DNA from: an uncultured Halieaceae bacterium
GTDB lineage: Bacteria; Pseudomonadota; Gammaproteobacteria; Pseudomonadales; Halieaceae
Assembly (NCBI GenBank): GCA_913045375.1
Contig: CAJWQE010000018.1
Coordinates: 1-33,119, forward strand
Direction: 5' to 3'
DNA: 33,119 nt
Below are positions 1 through 8,723 of the stretch, piece by piece; position 1 is the stretch's first letter, and every line of letters begins with the position of its first letter. The position numbers were made by a program, and so were the translations under genes. The notes below the pieces were generated by a model. That model did no database searches and was not told the DNA's origin. It saw nothing but the letters and a program-made list of their open reading frames with translations.

Positions 1-48
1 CAAACAAAAGGCGATAATCAGCGCCACATGGCCGAGCTCCGGGATCAC
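1..48 (-). CDS. ccmF: CcmF, cytochrome c heme lyase subunit (first 16 codons only)
   Basis: Reading the minus strand from a GTG at 48-46 gives (M)IPELGHVALIIAFCL, which matches the conserved N-terminus of CcmF, the large membrane subunit that ligates heme to apocytochrome c in System I maturation. The GTG overlaps the ccmE stop codon in a GTGA arrangement (48-45), as expected for translationally coupled ccm genes. The window edge removes everything after residue 16, so only the identity and start can be judged. Alternative: a short unrelated ORF, made unlikely by the exact motif and the ccmE-ccmF gene order. Confidence 0.85.
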   Translation of the reverse strand, partial: MIPELGHVALIIAFCL

Positions 49-497
49 GGCAGCACCGGCCGCCCAGCTGGGGCGGTTTTACCCTCAAGCGCCGCGGCAA
101 CTTCAGGCGGCATGTAGTTCTCGTCGTGCTTTGCCAGGACCTGGGTGGCAATCAGCATGCCGCTCTCATCCAGTGTTCCTTCAGCGACGACACCTTCTCC
201 CTCGGCAAACAGGTCAGGCAGTATCCCGCTGTAACGAACGGGCACCGACGCTTCGTAATCGGTCACCCAAAAAATCGTATCGAGCTCGCTGTTGCTCCGC
301 TCAATGCTACCCGCCACTACCATGCCGCCAAGGCGGATGCTCCGATCAGTCGGCGCCTTTCCTGCCACCACATCGGCCGGCGGGTAAAACAGGTTGATGT
401 TATCTCTGAGGGCAAAGGCCACTAGCCCAATGGCAGCGCTTGAGAGCACCACCACCAGGCTGACAAGGATGAGACGTTGTTTTCGAGCTGGGTGCAT
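45..497 (-). CDS. ccmE: CcmE, periplasmic heme chaperone
   Basis: CcmE binds heme covalently through a histidine and carries it from the CcmABCD complex to CcmF for attachment to c-type cytochromes. The 150-residue product has a short basic N-terminus, one membrane anchor at about residues 9-30, then a periplasmic OB-fold-type domain. The heme-binding motif LAKHDENYMPPEV is intact, with His124 as the heme-linking residue and Tyr128 close by. The gene lies six bases after ccmD and its TGA overlaps the ccmF GTG start. Length and motif are typical of proteobacterial CcmE. Confidence 0.97.
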   Translation of the reverse strand: MHPARKQRLILVSLVVVLSSAAIGLVAFALRDNINLFYPPADVVAGKAPTDRSIRLGGMVVAGSIERSNSELDTIFWVTDYEASVPVRYSGILPDLFAEGEGVVAEGTLDESGMLIATQVLAKHDENYMPPEVAAALEGKTAPAGRPVLP

Positions 498-503
498 GAT
501 CGG

Positions 504-710
504 TTATCTCGCGGACTCGCCCGCCGCCCCTCCCACGTCGATACCGCTCCGACGCGACTCGGCCTCGATCCATCGCCAATGCTGACGAAAGCGCTTAATG
601 GGTAGCCACACCATGACGATGATGGGGCACATGGTCAGCAAATAGGCCAGCCAGACGTAGATGCCGTGGCCGTCCATATCCCAGAGCGCAGCTAAGGATT
701 CAAAATACAT
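504..710 (-). CDS. ccmD: CcmD, small membrane subunit of heme exporter
   Basis: This 68-residue protein begins MYFESLAALWDMDGHG, a recognisable CcmD start. One transmembrane helix follows (about residues 18-38), then a basic cytoplasmic tail rich in Arg and Trp. CcmD associates with CcmABC and is needed to release heme-loaded CcmE. Its ATG shares one base with the ccmC stop (TGATG at 712-708), implying translational coupling. The small size is normal for the family. Confidence 0.93.
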   Translation of the reverse strand: MYFESLAALWDMDGHGIYVWLAYLLTMCPIIVMVWLPIKRFRQHWRWIEAESRRSGIDVGGAAGESAR

Positions 711-1447
711 CAGGTACCCTGCACCAGTTGCTTCAACCAGCTGGCATCACGATGATTCCAAGCGAGCTCGGCACGCATGTTGAGCAAAACAGTCACTGCG
801 AAGAGGCAGTAGAACGCGCCGATCATCAGCAGTAACGGGTAAAGCATACTGGGGTCGATCGCAGACTCCCCAGTAAACTTGATCGATGCGGGCTGATGCA
901 GCGAGTACCACCAATCCACCGACTTATAAATGATGGGAATGTTGACAGTGCCTACCAAGGTCAGCACCGCACAAGCACGCGCTGCCGCGCTCTTGTTCTC
1001 ATAGGCCTCAAACAAGGCGATAACGCCCACATAAAGGAAGAAGAGGATCAGCATTGACGTGATCCGCGCATCCCAAACCCACCAGGCGCCCCAAGTTGGT
1101 TTGCCCCAGATCGCCCCGGTGATGAGAGCAATCGCGGTGTACGCGGCGCCAATGGGCGCGGCAGCCCGCATTGCAGTATCAGCCAGCTTTACCCGCCATA
1201 CCAAACTGACCAAGCCAGCCAGCGCCATCACGTAGTAGCCAGCAAGCGCAACAACCGCTGCGGGCACATGAATGTAGATAATTCGGTAGGAGTCGCCCTG
1301 TTTATAGTCGGTTGGCGCGAACAAAAGGCCCCAGACACTGCCCACCAGCAGCGCCACTATTGTGATAGGCATCAACCAGGGAATGACCTTGTCACAGAAG
1401 CGGTAAACCCAAGGCGGGGAACCAAATTGATGAATTATGCGCCACAT
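710..1447 (-). CDS. ccmC: CcmC, heme-handling inner membrane protein
   Basis: CcmC presents heme to CcmE at the periplasmic face of the inner membrane. The 245-residue protein has about six hydrophobic helices and the tryptophan-rich signature WWVWDARIT at residues 122-130. His60 (in IYIHVPAA) and His184 (in WWYSLHQ) sit at the positions of the two heme-ligand histidines of the E. coli protein. It follows ccmB after a 60-base gap, the only real gap within the ccm cluster. No strong ribosome binding site precedes the ATG, but the start MWRIIHQFGSPPWVY aligns with the family. Confidence 0.97.
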   Translation of the reverse strand: MWRIIHQFGSPPWVYRFCDKVIPWLMPITIVALLVGSVWGLLFAPTDYKQGDSYRIIYIHVPAAVVALAGYYVMALAGLVSLVWRVKLADTAMRAAAPIGAAYTAIALITGAIWGKPTWGAWWVWDARITSMLILFFLYVGVIALFEAYENKSAAARACAVLTLVGTVNIPIIYKSVDWWYSLHQPASIKFTGESAIDPSMLYPLLLMIGAFYCLFAVTVLLNMRAELAWNHRDASWLKQLVQGT

Positions 1448-1507
1448 GTCAGGAGTATATCCGGTAAACGAGAAAAATGGGGGCTGTCACCCTGCTTTAC
1501 GAGCGCA

Positions 1508-2203
1508 TCACAGTTCAAGAGAGACGCGAACGCCCGCTGCAATGGCCAATGGTGCCAACAGTAACCCACCTGTAACGCCGGCGCCCAGTAATGCGAGCGC
1601 GACTGTAGGATCTCCTCCCTGCAAAGCTTCGTTCAACGCACGTGTACCTGCAATGAGTATGGGGACGTATAGGGGCAAAATGAGAAGCGCTAACAGAATG
1701 CCACCTCGCTGCACCCCGACGGTCAGCGCAGCACCCACAGCGCCTAGCAGCAACATAATGGCGGTACCCATCAACAGACTAGCGACCAGTACAGGCGCAA
1801 CTTCCAGTGGTAGGCCTAACATCAATCCGAAGATGGGCGACACCAAACTCAGTAGCAAACCGCTAGCCAACCAAGACGCCAGAAGCTGCGGTAATACCGC
1901 AATCGATAGTGGAACACGCGCCATCGCGAGTTGTTCGAGGCTGCCGTCCTCAAGGTCATCAACGAAGAGGCGCATACAAATCATTAAATTGGAGAGCAAA
2001 GCCACTACCCACAGTATCCCCGGCGCAAGAAGCGAGAGCTGCTCCGGATCTGGACCTAAGCCCAGGGGGAATAAAACGATAACGAGTAAAAAAAACAGCA
2101 ACGGATTGATCACCTCGCTCGGAGATCGAACCATCAGCATCAGGTGCCGGAGCGTCTGACTGCGACAGAAATGCAAAATGTCGATATCCCTCGCCTCAGT
2201 CAC
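1508..2203 (-). CDS. ccmB: CcmB, heme exporter permease subunit
   Basis: CcmB is the membrane partner of the CcmA ATPase in the CcmABCD complex, which releases holo-CcmE using ATP. The 231-residue product has six clear hydrophobic segments and the family pattern near the N-terminus (RSPSEVINPLLFFLLV), followed by LGLGPDPEQLSLLAPGILWV. Its ATG lies eight bases inside the end of ccmA, so the two are probably translated together. The length is typical. Confidence 0.95.
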   Translation of the reverse strand: MTEARDIDILHFCRSQTLRHLMLMVRSPSEVINPLLFFLLVIVLFPLGLGPDPEQLSLLAPGILWVVALLSNLMICMRLFVDDLEDGSLEQLAMARVPLSIAVLPQLLASWLASGLLLSLVSPIFGLMLGLPLEVAPVLVASLLMGTAIMLLLGAVGAALTVGVQRGGILLALLILPLYVPILIAGTRALNEALQGGDPTVALALLGAGVTGGLLLAPLAIAAGVRVSLEL

Positions 2204-2798
2204 CGCGAAACTGCTCCAAGTCCAAGACGCTTAGCGTCCCACCCAAATCCGCAGACTGATGACTCGTAAATACAACGGCACCACCGGCTTGCGCATGCGC
2301 CCTAAACCGTTGCTCCAGGACCGCCACACCTGCCACATCGAGTGCGGTAAAGGGCTCGTCGAGCAACCACAGTCGGCCCGAGGGCAGGAACAGACGTGCC
2401 AACGCAACTCGACGCTTCTGCCCGGCCGACAGTCGAGCCGTCAGCGCATTTTCGTAGCCGGCAAGACCAACGGCGGCAAGCGCCCCATCAATCTCGGTGT
2501 CTGTGGGCGTGCACAGCCCGGACGGGTGATACTTTAGGTTCTGGCGGGGAGTCATTGCGCCTTTTAGGGAGGCAGAGTGGCCGACATAGAGGACATCGTC
2601 ACATCGTGAGAGGTCGCCATAAACCTCGATGCTGGCTAGGCGCGCGAAAGATCGCAGAAGCGACGTCTTCCCAATACCGTTTCCACCCGCCAGCTGCCAG
2701 AGATCACCGGGCTCTACACACAGCGTGACATCCTTGAGCAGTTGCCTCAGTCCCTTGTGAATCGATAGATCTCGAGCTTCGAGCAGCGCTGTGGTCAC
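2196..2798 (-). CDS. ccmA: CcmA, ATPase of the cytochrome c maturation ABC complex
   Basis: CcmA is a 200-residue ABC ATPase that energises heme-CcmE release. It has a Walker A (GGNGIGKTS, near residue 39), a signature [14 protein letters not shown], a Walker B ending [10 protein letters not shown], and an H-loop (FTSHQ). The start is a GTG at 2798-2796 that overlaps the TGA of the upstream ttcA as GTGA. CcmA therefore appears to be translated by ribosomes leaving ttcA. The Walker A has Gly-Ile where Pro and Ala are usual (G-x-NG-x-GKT), a tolerated variation. Confidence 0.95.
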   Translation of the reverse strand: MTTALLEARDLSIHKGLRQLLKDVTLCVEPGDLWQLAGGNGIGKTSLLRSFARLASIEVYGDLSRCDDVLYVGHSASLKGAMTPRQNLKYHPSGLCTPTDTEIDGALAAVGLAGYENALTARLSAGQKRRVALARLFLPSGRLWLLDEPFTALDVAGVAVLEQRFRAHAQAGGAVVFTSHQSADLGGTLSVLDLEQFRGD

Positions 2799-3697
2799 AA
2801 CGACACCGTTTTAATGAGCGGCAACTCGGGCTCTTGGCTGTCGTCACGCTGCACCACTAACGACTCAAAATCGAACAACTCGCGATCGGCTAACTGTGAT
2901 GGCGAGACGTTCGCCAATGACTTGAAGATTGTCTCGGTGCGTCCCGGATACTGCTTTTCCCAGTCTCGAAGCATCCGTTTTACCTCCACTCGCTGAAGGT
3001 TTTCCTGTGAACCACATAAGTTACAGGGAATGATTGGGTAGGCTTCCTGGTTGGCGTAGGCCTCGATATCGCTTTCCTTGCAGTACGCGAGCGGCCTGAT
3101 GACAACATTCTTCTTGTCATCGCTAAGCAGCTTCGGAGGCATGGCTTTCAACTTGCCACCGAAGAAAAGGTTTAAAAACAGGGTCTCAACGATATCGTCG
3201 CGGTGATGCCCTAGCGCTATTTTCTGAGCCCCAATTTCCTCGGCAAAACCATACAGCGTCCCTCGCCGAAGCCGACTGCACAGTCCACAGGTTGTTTTCC
3301 CCTCAGGAATGACTGAGCGCACCACACTGTAGGTATCTCGCTCCAACACATAGTAGGCAACGCCCAGTGACTCCAGATACTCAGGTAATACATGTTCAGG
3401 GAAGCCAGGCTGCTTCTGATCGAGGTTAACGGCGATAATCTCGAATTGGATAGGTGCACTGCGCTGAAGGTGCAACAAGATATCGAGCATCGTGTAGGAA
3501 TCTTTTCCACCTGATAGGCAGACCATGACCCGATCACCGTCCTCGATCATGTTGTAGTCGGCTATCGCCTGCCCTGTGAGTCGGCGCAGACGCTTACGCA
3601 GCTTGTTGTGATTGTAGGACGACTTTCGGTTATCCACGGCTGTTTGCCGAGATGCCTCGGGAACGAACTCCTCTACCGTGTCTGATGATTGGCTCAT
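2795..3697 (-). CDS. ttcA: TtcA, tRNA cytidine(32) 2-thiolation enzyme
   Basis: TtcA is an Fe-S, ATP-dependent enzyme that makes 2-thiocytidine at position 32 of certain tRNAs. The 300-residue protein has the PP-loop SGGKDS at residues 62-67 and two CxxC pairs, Cys137/Cys140 (CGLC) and Cys225/Cys228 (CNLC), which hold the cluster. I chose the ATG at 3697 because MSQSS... matches the family start. An ATG 13 codons upstream (3736) would add residues absent from relatives. The gene heads the ccm cluster with a GTGA overlap into ccmA, an unusual pairing of tRNA modification with cytochrome maturation. Confidence 0.95.
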   Translation of the reverse strand: MSQSSDTVEEFVPEASRQTAVDNRKSSYNHNKLRKRLRRLTGQAIADYNMIEDGDRVMVCLSGGKDSYTMLDILLHLQRSAPIQFEIIAVNLDQKQPGFPEHVLPEYLESLGVAYYVLERDTYSVVRSVIPEGKTTCGLCSRLRRGTLYGFAEEIGAQKIALGHHRDDIVETLFLNLFFGGKLKAMPPKLLSDDKKNVVIRPLAYCKESDIEAYANQEAYPIIPCNLCGSQENLQRVEVKRMLRDWEKQYPGRTETIFKSLANVSPSQLADRELFDFESLVVQRDDSQEPELPLIKTVSL

Positions 3698-3794
3698 GCA
3701 CTGACCACGCAATGAAAAACGCGATGATAGAGGCACCTACTGGCCGAATCAAAATTAACCGTCTGAATAGAGGGCATACCTGCGGAAAACTCAC

Positions 3795-3823
3795 TTGCAG
3801 TTTGTGTTCGAGAGGATGAAAAT
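3795..3823 (+). promoter_or_regulatory. Possible sigma70-type promoter for mdh
   Basis: TTGCAG at 3795-3800 is followed after 17 bases by GAAAAT at 3818-3823, about 55 bases before the mdh start. The -35 is good and the -10 matches four of six consensus positions. This is a by-eye call in the divergent ttcA-mdh region, with no transcript evidence. Confidence 0.3.
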
Positions 3824-3878
3824 CCGCGTCGAATTATTGTCCAACCAGGCACCCACCACCCCCATTGAGGAGAAACCC

Positions 3879-4859
3879 ATGAAAACACCCGTTACGGTCA
3901 CTGTTACTGGCGCAGCCGGCCAAATTGGTTACGCACTTCTGTTCCGTATCGCTTCAGGCGCGATGCTTGGTAATGACCAACCGGTGAAATTAAACCTCCT
4001 CGACATTACTCCGGCGCTCGATGCGCTCGAGGGTGTGCGAATGGAGCTGGATGATTGTGCTTTCCCTCTTTTGGTAGGAATCACTTGTAGCGACGACCCG
4101 AATGTCGCTTTTGCAGACAGTGACTATGCGCTTCTGGTTGGCGCACGCCCTCGCGGTCCGGGTATGGAGCGTAAAGACCTACTTGAAGCCAACGCGGCCA
4201 TCTTCTCGGCTCAGGGTAAGGCGATGAATGCCGTAGCGAGCAGAGACATCAAAGTACTTGTGGTGGGTAATCCGGCGAACACTAATGCGCTGATCGCGAT
4301 GCACAACGCGCCTGATATCGCGGGCACACAGTTTACGGCGATGACGCGCTTGGATCACAACCGCGCTATTACGCAGATTGCTCAGAAAACCGGTGTTGCC
4401 ACCACGGATGTCAGCAACATGACGATCTGGGGAAACCACTCCGCCACACAGTACCCCGACCTCTTAAATACGCGTATCAAGGGGCAGTCAGCGATCGAGC
4501 TTGTGAGTCAAGACTGGTACGAAAACGACTTTATTCCGACCGTGCAGCAGCGAGGCGCAGCCATTATCAAAGCCCGAGGCGCTTCCTCTGCTGCGTCTGC
4601 GGCAAATGCTGCGATCGACCACATGCGCACCTGGGCACTCGGCACGGCGGATAACGACTGGACTTCGATGGGTATTTTGTCGACCGGTGCCTATGGCGTT
4701 CCTGAGGGGCTGATCTACTCGTTCCCCTGCACTTGCGCGGAAGGCATCTATTCCGTTGTGAATGGCGCCGAGGTGAATGACTTTAGTCGCGCGAAAATGG
4801 ATGCAACCGCTCAAGAACTGAGCGAGGAGCGGGACGCCGTCCGTCACCTACTCGGTTAA
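3879..4859 (+). CDS. mdh: Malate dehydrogenase (NAD-dependent)
   Basis: This enzyme interconverts malate and oxaloacetate with NAD in the citric acid cycle. The 326-residue product has the nucleotide-binding motif GAAGQIG (residues 11-17), substrate-binding arginines in [12 protein letters not shown] (Arg92 and Arg98), GNPANTN at 130-136, and the catalytic pair Asp159 (TRLDHNRA) and His187 ([12 protein letters not shown]). This places it in the MDH group with cytosolic-type sequence rather than the E. coli Mdh subgroup. The ATG at 3879 is preceded by a strong TTGAGGAGAAA site. An in-frame ATG at 3795 would add 28 residues before the Rossmann strand and lacks such a site. The gene stands alone, convergent with ybbP. 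Confidence 0.96.
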   Translation: MKTPVTVTVTGAAGQIGYALLFRIASGAMLGNDQPVKLNLLDITPALDALEGVRMELDDCAFPLLVGITCSDDPNVAFADSDYALLVGARPRGPGMERKDLLEANAAIFSAQGKAMNAVASRDIKVLVVGNPANTNALIAMHNAPDIAGTQFTAMTRLDHNRAITQIAQKTGVATTDVSNMTIWGNHSATQYPDLLNTRIKGQSAIELVSQDWYENDFIPTVQQRGAAIIKARGASSAASAANAAIDHMRTWALGTADNDWTSMGILSTGAYGVPEGLIYSFPCTCAEGIYSVVNGAEVNDFSRAKMDATAQELSEERDAVRHLLG

Positions 4860-4861
4860 GG

Positions 4862-4940
4862 AAAGCTCTCGAGAGAACCTCAAGCGAGTTTGGAACTAGC
4901 GATATTTGGGTTGCCGCTATGAGAGCGCTTAAAGCTCTCG
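4862..4940. repeat. 10-base direct repeat and small dyads between mdh and ybbP
   Basis: AAAGCTCTCG occurs at 4862-4871 and again at 4931-4940. The first copy is part of the palindrome CTCTCGAGAG (4866-4875). The second lies in the hairpin GAGAGC-N7-GCTCTC (4921-4939), which overlaps the ybbP stop codon. Neither hairpin is followed by a T-run on either strand, so they are not convincing intrinsic terminators for these convergent genes. Confidence 0.4.
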
Positions 4941-7403
4941 CAAAACCTGCAACGGCGGTACCGAAACGACGCGGCGGCACGCGTAGGTACCCAACGACCC
5001 AATAATCAAGGCACCGAGCGCGATACCCATTGGCCACAGCAACCACTGGATCTGATATTCCAGATCCAGCATCTGGGTCTGCAACGCCCATCCGGCGGTC
5101 TCGGATCCTAGAATGGCGAGAATGCCAGCGAGTGAACCCATGGTCGCAAACTCAATGGCGACCGCCCCCAACAGCGTTCCCCGCCCTGCACCCAGCGCCC
5201 TCAGAATGGCACTCTCGTGCAAACGTTCATCAACACTCGAACTCACACCCGCAATGAGAACCAGCGCTCCTGCCACCAATATGATGAGCAGCACAAGCTC
5301 GATGGCCTGGCTCACCTGATCAATGATGGTCTTTATTTCCCGAATGGCAACGTCGAGCTCAATAATGGTGAGCGTCGGCATGACATCGAGAAGCTCGCCC
5401 ACACGGTACTTTTCATCCGGTTCAAGATAAAAGCTGGTGAACAAGGTATTGGGAAATCGCTCCAATAACTTATCAGGGAAAATTACGAAGAAATTGGGCT
5501 GCATCGACTCCCAGTTCACTTCGCGGATACTAGCCACTTCGACAGAAAACTCGTCGGCAGCGATTCGCAGTGTGAGCATGTCGCCCACCTTCGCACCAAT
5601 ATCCTCAGCAAACCCGTCTTCGAGCGACACCAACGATTGCTCCGTGCCAACGTCCCACCAGGCGCCTGAAACAATTTTATTACCGTCAGGAGCCGTGTCC
5701 GTGGAAGTAAAGTTGGCTTCCCGCTGGCGCGCCCCCTCCTCGAACCGATCCCAGTCAGGTAGAGGCTGGCCATTCACCGCCATAACTCGGCCTCTCGCGG
5801 CCGGATACAACTCGCCAACTTCAATGTCCCTTTCAGTAAAGAAGGTGAGCAATGATGACTCGTCGGTTGGAGCGACGTTGAGGATAAAGTGATTCGGAGT
5901 CCCCTCGGGAATCTGGAGCCGCCACTGGTCAAGCAGACTGGTTCTGACCGACGTGAGTACCAACAGTAGCATAATGGCTATCCCGAAAATCACGACTTGA
6001 AATGCACTGGAGGTTCCCCGTCGTTGCATCCCAGCCAAGGCGAGTCGCCAGACGCTGCCGGCACTGCTCCCGACCTGCCGACTCCCCTTCAATAACGTCT
6101 GAGCGACAAAGAACCCAAGTCCGACCGTAATGGCTATCGAGCCGATGAGCGCAGCTGTCAATTTCCAATCGCTGCTATACCAGAGCATCAACAGCCCCAA
6201 GGAAGCGGTTCCCAGTACCAAGTCGGTGGAGCGAGTGGCGTCCGCAATGGTCTCTTCGCGGCGAATTACTCTGAGTGGCGATACACCACCCAAGCGCGCC
6301 AGCGGTGGCCATGCAAAAAACCCAATACAAACAAAGGCAGTGACGGCTCCCGTAATATACGGCGCAATACCAATCCGGGTGATCTCGCTGGGAAGTTGCC
6401 CGGCAAGCGCATTGAACATCGCACTTTGGGCTAGCCAACCGATCCCGCTACCCAACCCAATTGAAATCAAACCCAACCAGGCCAGACTAAAAGCATACAG
6501 CTGACGGATTGTTGCCCGCGTGGCGCCCAAGCTTTTCATCACCGCAACCTGATCGGTGTGCCGTTCACCAAACCGACGTGCAGCGACCAGTATCGCTGCC
6601 GCCGCGAGCATGACACCGAGACTGCCTGCTAGTAGTAAAAAGCCACGTGCGCGGTCCAGCGTGGCGCCAATACCAGGCTGCGACTCATCGACACTCGACA
6701 GTCGCTGCCCCTGCACTAGCTGCGGCTCAACCCACTCTTTAAACACAGTTAAATCATCTGACTCACCCGCGACTAACAATCGGTAGGTCACTCGACTACC
6801 CGGTTGCACGACCCCTGTCTCGTCGAGATTCGCTGTGTTCATGACGAGGCGAGGGCCATAGCCAAAAAATCCCGTTGTCGAGTCGGGCTCACTCAACAGC
6901 GTCCCAGCAACGGTTAACGTTGCGTCTCCTACATAAACCTCATCGCCTACCGAGGCCGACAACTGTTGAACGAGCCGCGGCGCCAGAAAAACTGTCCCGG
7001 GTTCGGGAATGTCAGTGGATGCTTGAGACAAGCCCTTGTCGACTGACAGTGCACCACGCAGCGGATAGGCACCGCCCACTGCTTTAACGGAAGCCAGAAA
7101 CATCTCGTCGTCCGCCGAGATCACCATGGAGGAGAAGGTGATGGTTTCGCCCTGGGCCAATCCGGAGGCGCTTGCTTCATCCATCCAAGGTGCTGGTATG
7201 GGTTTCGAGCTGGATACCACCATGTCCGCGGCCAAAAAGCTGGCAGACTCACGCTCGAGGTTGAATTGTAGTCGGTTCACGAAGCCGCTAATGGCAACGA
7301 CAACTGATACCGCAAGCAGCAGTGCGCTGAACAGCACCCCTAACTCGCCACCCCGCCAGTCACGGATTAGTAATCGAATTGAAGCGATCACCGGAGACGT
7401 CAT
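4929..7403 (-). CDS. ybbP: YbbP-like ABC transporter permease (FtsX/MacB type)
   Basis: This 824-residue integral membrane protein has the layout of YbbP. An N-terminal helix (about 22-42) is followed by a large periplasmic domain, then helices near residues 255-365 and 385-440. A second helix near 470-490 precedes a second periplasmic domain, and a terminal set of helices lies near 700-815. FtsX-like permeases of this class work with a LolD-type ATPase on lipids, lipoproteins or other envelope substrates; the substrate of YbbAP is not established. Its ATG overlaps the ybbA stop (ATGA, 7403-7400). E. coli YbbP is slightly shorter (about 804 residues). The ybbA-ybbP pair divergent from tesA is the same arrangement as in E. 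coli. Confidence 0.92.
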   Translation of the reverse strand: MTSPVIASIRLLIRDWRGGELGVLFSALLLAVSVVVAISGFVNRLQFNLERESASFLAADMVVSSSKPIPAPWMDEASASGLAQGETITFSSMVISADDEMFLASVKAVGGAYPLRGALSVDKGLSQASTDIPEPGTVFLAPRLVQQLSASVGDEVYVGDATLTVAGTLLSEPDSTTGFFGYGPRLVMNTANLDETGVVQPGSRVTYRLLVAGESDDLTVFKEWVEPQLVQGQRLSSVDESQPGIGATLDRARGFLLLAGSLGVMLAAAAILVAARRFGERHTDQVAVMKSLGATRATIRQLYAFSLAWLGLISIGLGSGIGWLAQSAMFNALAGQLPSEITRIGIAPYITGAVTAFVCIGFFAWPPLARLGGVSPLRVIRREETIADATRSTDLVLGTASLGLLMLWYSSDWKLTAALIGSIAITVGLGFFVAQTLLKGSRQVGSSAGSVWRLALAGMQRRGTSSAFQVVIFGIAIMLLLVLTSVRTSLLDQWRLQIPEGTPNHFILNVAPTDESSLLTFFTERDIEVGELYPAARGRVMAVNGQPLPDWDRFEEGARQREANFTSTDTAPDGNKIVSGAWWDVGTEQSLVSLEDGFAEDIGAKVGDMLTLRIAADEFSVEVASIREVNWESMQPNFFVIFPDKLLERFPNTLFTSFYLEPDEKYRVGELLDVMPTLTIIELDVAIREIKTIIDQVSQAIELVLLIILVAGALVLIAGVSSSVDERLHESAILRALGAGRGTLLGAVAIEFATMGSLAGILAILGSETAGWALQTQMLDLEYQIQWLLWPMGIALGALIIGSLGTYACRRVVSVPPLQVLREL

Positions 7404-8065
7404 GAGGCCTCTTCGAGGTGACCCGCCGTCATGGTGAACTTTCGCTGGCAGCGATCTGCGAGGGTGTTGTCGTGAGTGACCAGCACGAGGGTAGTCCCCT
7501 CTTCTTTGTTGAGCCCAAACAGCAGTTCAACAACTGTTGCTCCCGTGGTCGTGTCTAAATTTCCTGTTGGCTCATCGGCAAATAAAATGAGCGGTTGCGA
7601 CGCAAAGGCGCGCGCTATGGCAACACGTTGCTGTTCACCACCTGATAGTGTTCGCGGGTAATGATGGAAACGCTCTGCCAATCCCACACGTGACAGAAAC
7701 TCCTCCGATTTCTCGCGCGCACTGTCGATCCCGGCCAACTCTAGCGGCAACATAACGTTCTCCAATGCCGTGAGCGCCGGGAGTAACTGAAAATTCTGGA
7801 ACACGAAGCCCACCTTCTCACTACGAAGCGTGGCGCGCTCGTCCTCATCTAAATTGACAATATTGGTGCCGTCCAAGGTGATTTCGCCCGAGCTTGGCGC
7901 ATCGAGCCCCGCCAGTAGGCCTAGTAACGTCGACTTACCAGACCCCGACGCACCGACAATGGCCGCCGTTTCACCACGCTTGATTTCCAAGTCGATCCCT
8001 CTCAGGATTTCCAGCTCGGATTCGGCCGTGCTGACTCGCTTAATCAACTGGGATGTTTTGATCAT
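7400..8065 (-). CDS. ybbA: YbbA-like ABC transporter ATPase
   Basis: This LolD/MacB-family ATPase is the partner of the permease encoded immediately downstream. The 221-residue protein has Walker A GASGSGKST (38-46), Q-loop (VFQNFQLLP), signature LSGGEQQRVAIARA from residue 140, Walker B LILFADEPTGNLD (159-171) and H-loop (LVTHD). The ATG at 8065 gives the normal distance to the first beta-strand. That ATG interleaves with the tesA ATG on the other strand, so its promoter must lie within tesA. Confidence 0.95.
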   Translation of the reverse strand: MIKTSQLIKRVSTAESELEILRGIDLEIKRGETAAIVGASGSGKSTLLGLLAGLDAPSSGEITLDGTNIVNLDEDERATLRSEKVGFVFQNFQLLPALTALENVMLPLELAGIDSAREKSEEFLSRVGLAERFHHYPRTLSGGEQQRVAIARAFASQPLILFADEPTGNLDTTTGATVVELLFGLNKEEGTTLVLVTHDNTLADRCQRKFTMTAGHLEEAS

Positions 8066-8723
8066 GCATTTATACCTCTGGCATCACTTACGACATCGTC
8101 TGATCGCTGGATTTATACTGCTGGCCGCTGCATTTCCCTATCCCGCAGCCGGTGAGGCCCCGCCAACCGTTCTCGTCATAGGCGACAGCCTGAGCGCCGC
8201 TTATGGTATGGACATGGAACAAGGCTGGGTTCACCTGCTAGCCGAGAAACTATCAGACCAATCACCCGGCGCTTCCGTCATCAACGCGAGCATCTCGGGT
8301 GACACGACGGGCGGTGGCGCGCAAAGATTACCCTCATTACTTGAGCAACACGAGCCCAGCATTGTGATTATCGAACTTGGCGGTAACGATGGGCTTCGTG
8401 CCTACCCGATAAAGCAGATGCGAAATAATTTAGCGGCCATGACTGAGGCATCCCTAGCACAGGGTGCCAAAGTGCTGTTGCTCGCGGCAGAAGCACCACC
8501 TAATTTGGGAAGGCGCTATACCACGCTGTTCCGCGAGTCCTACAGCCAGCTAGCGAATGGCGATAACGTTGTAGCCCTTCCCTTTATTGTTGAGAGCATT
8601 TTCTTATCCAGCGAACTCATGCAGAGCGATCGAACGCATCCGAATGCTTCAGCGCAACCACTGTTACTCGACGTGGTATGGCCGACGCTGAGCAGCTTGC
8701 TAGGAATGACTGATCATGAGTGA
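8064..8723 (+). CDS. tesA: TesA-like multifunctional esterase (SGNH hydrolase)
   Basis: TesA is a periplasmic thioesterase, arylesterase and lysophospholipase. The 219-residue product has a signal-peptide-like N-terminus (about residues 1-30, cleavage near PAAGEA). It carries the SGNH blocks: GDSL with nucleophile Ser42, Gly79 in SISGD, GGND with Asn108, and Asp189/His192 in SDRTHPN. I chose ATG 8064 because it supplies a complete signal peptide; the longer upstream reading lies antisense to ybbA and gives a non-family extension. It overlaps the following channel gene by eight bases and starts a three-gene overlapping set. Confidence 0.93.
   Translation: MHLYLWHHLRHRLIAGFILLAAAFPYPAAGEAPPTVLVIGDSLSAAYGMDMEQGWVHLLAEKLSDQSPGASVINASISGDTTGGGAQRLPSLLEQHEPSIVIIELGGNDGLRAYPIKQMRNNLAAMTEASLAQGAKVLLLAAEAPPNLGRRYTTLFRESYSQLANGDNVVALPFIVESIFLSSELMQSDRTHPNASAQPLLLDVVWPTLSSLLGMTDHE

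Noticed and set aside
1437..2159. A 240-codon open frame on the plus strand
   Set aside because: It is antisense to ccmB, whose protein is a clear family member; the plus-strand translation is low complexity (Ser, Pro, Thr, Asn) with no recognisable motif.
7830..8063. Upstream extension of TesA by 78 residues
   Set aside because: The extension lies antisense to ybbA and would bury the signal peptide.
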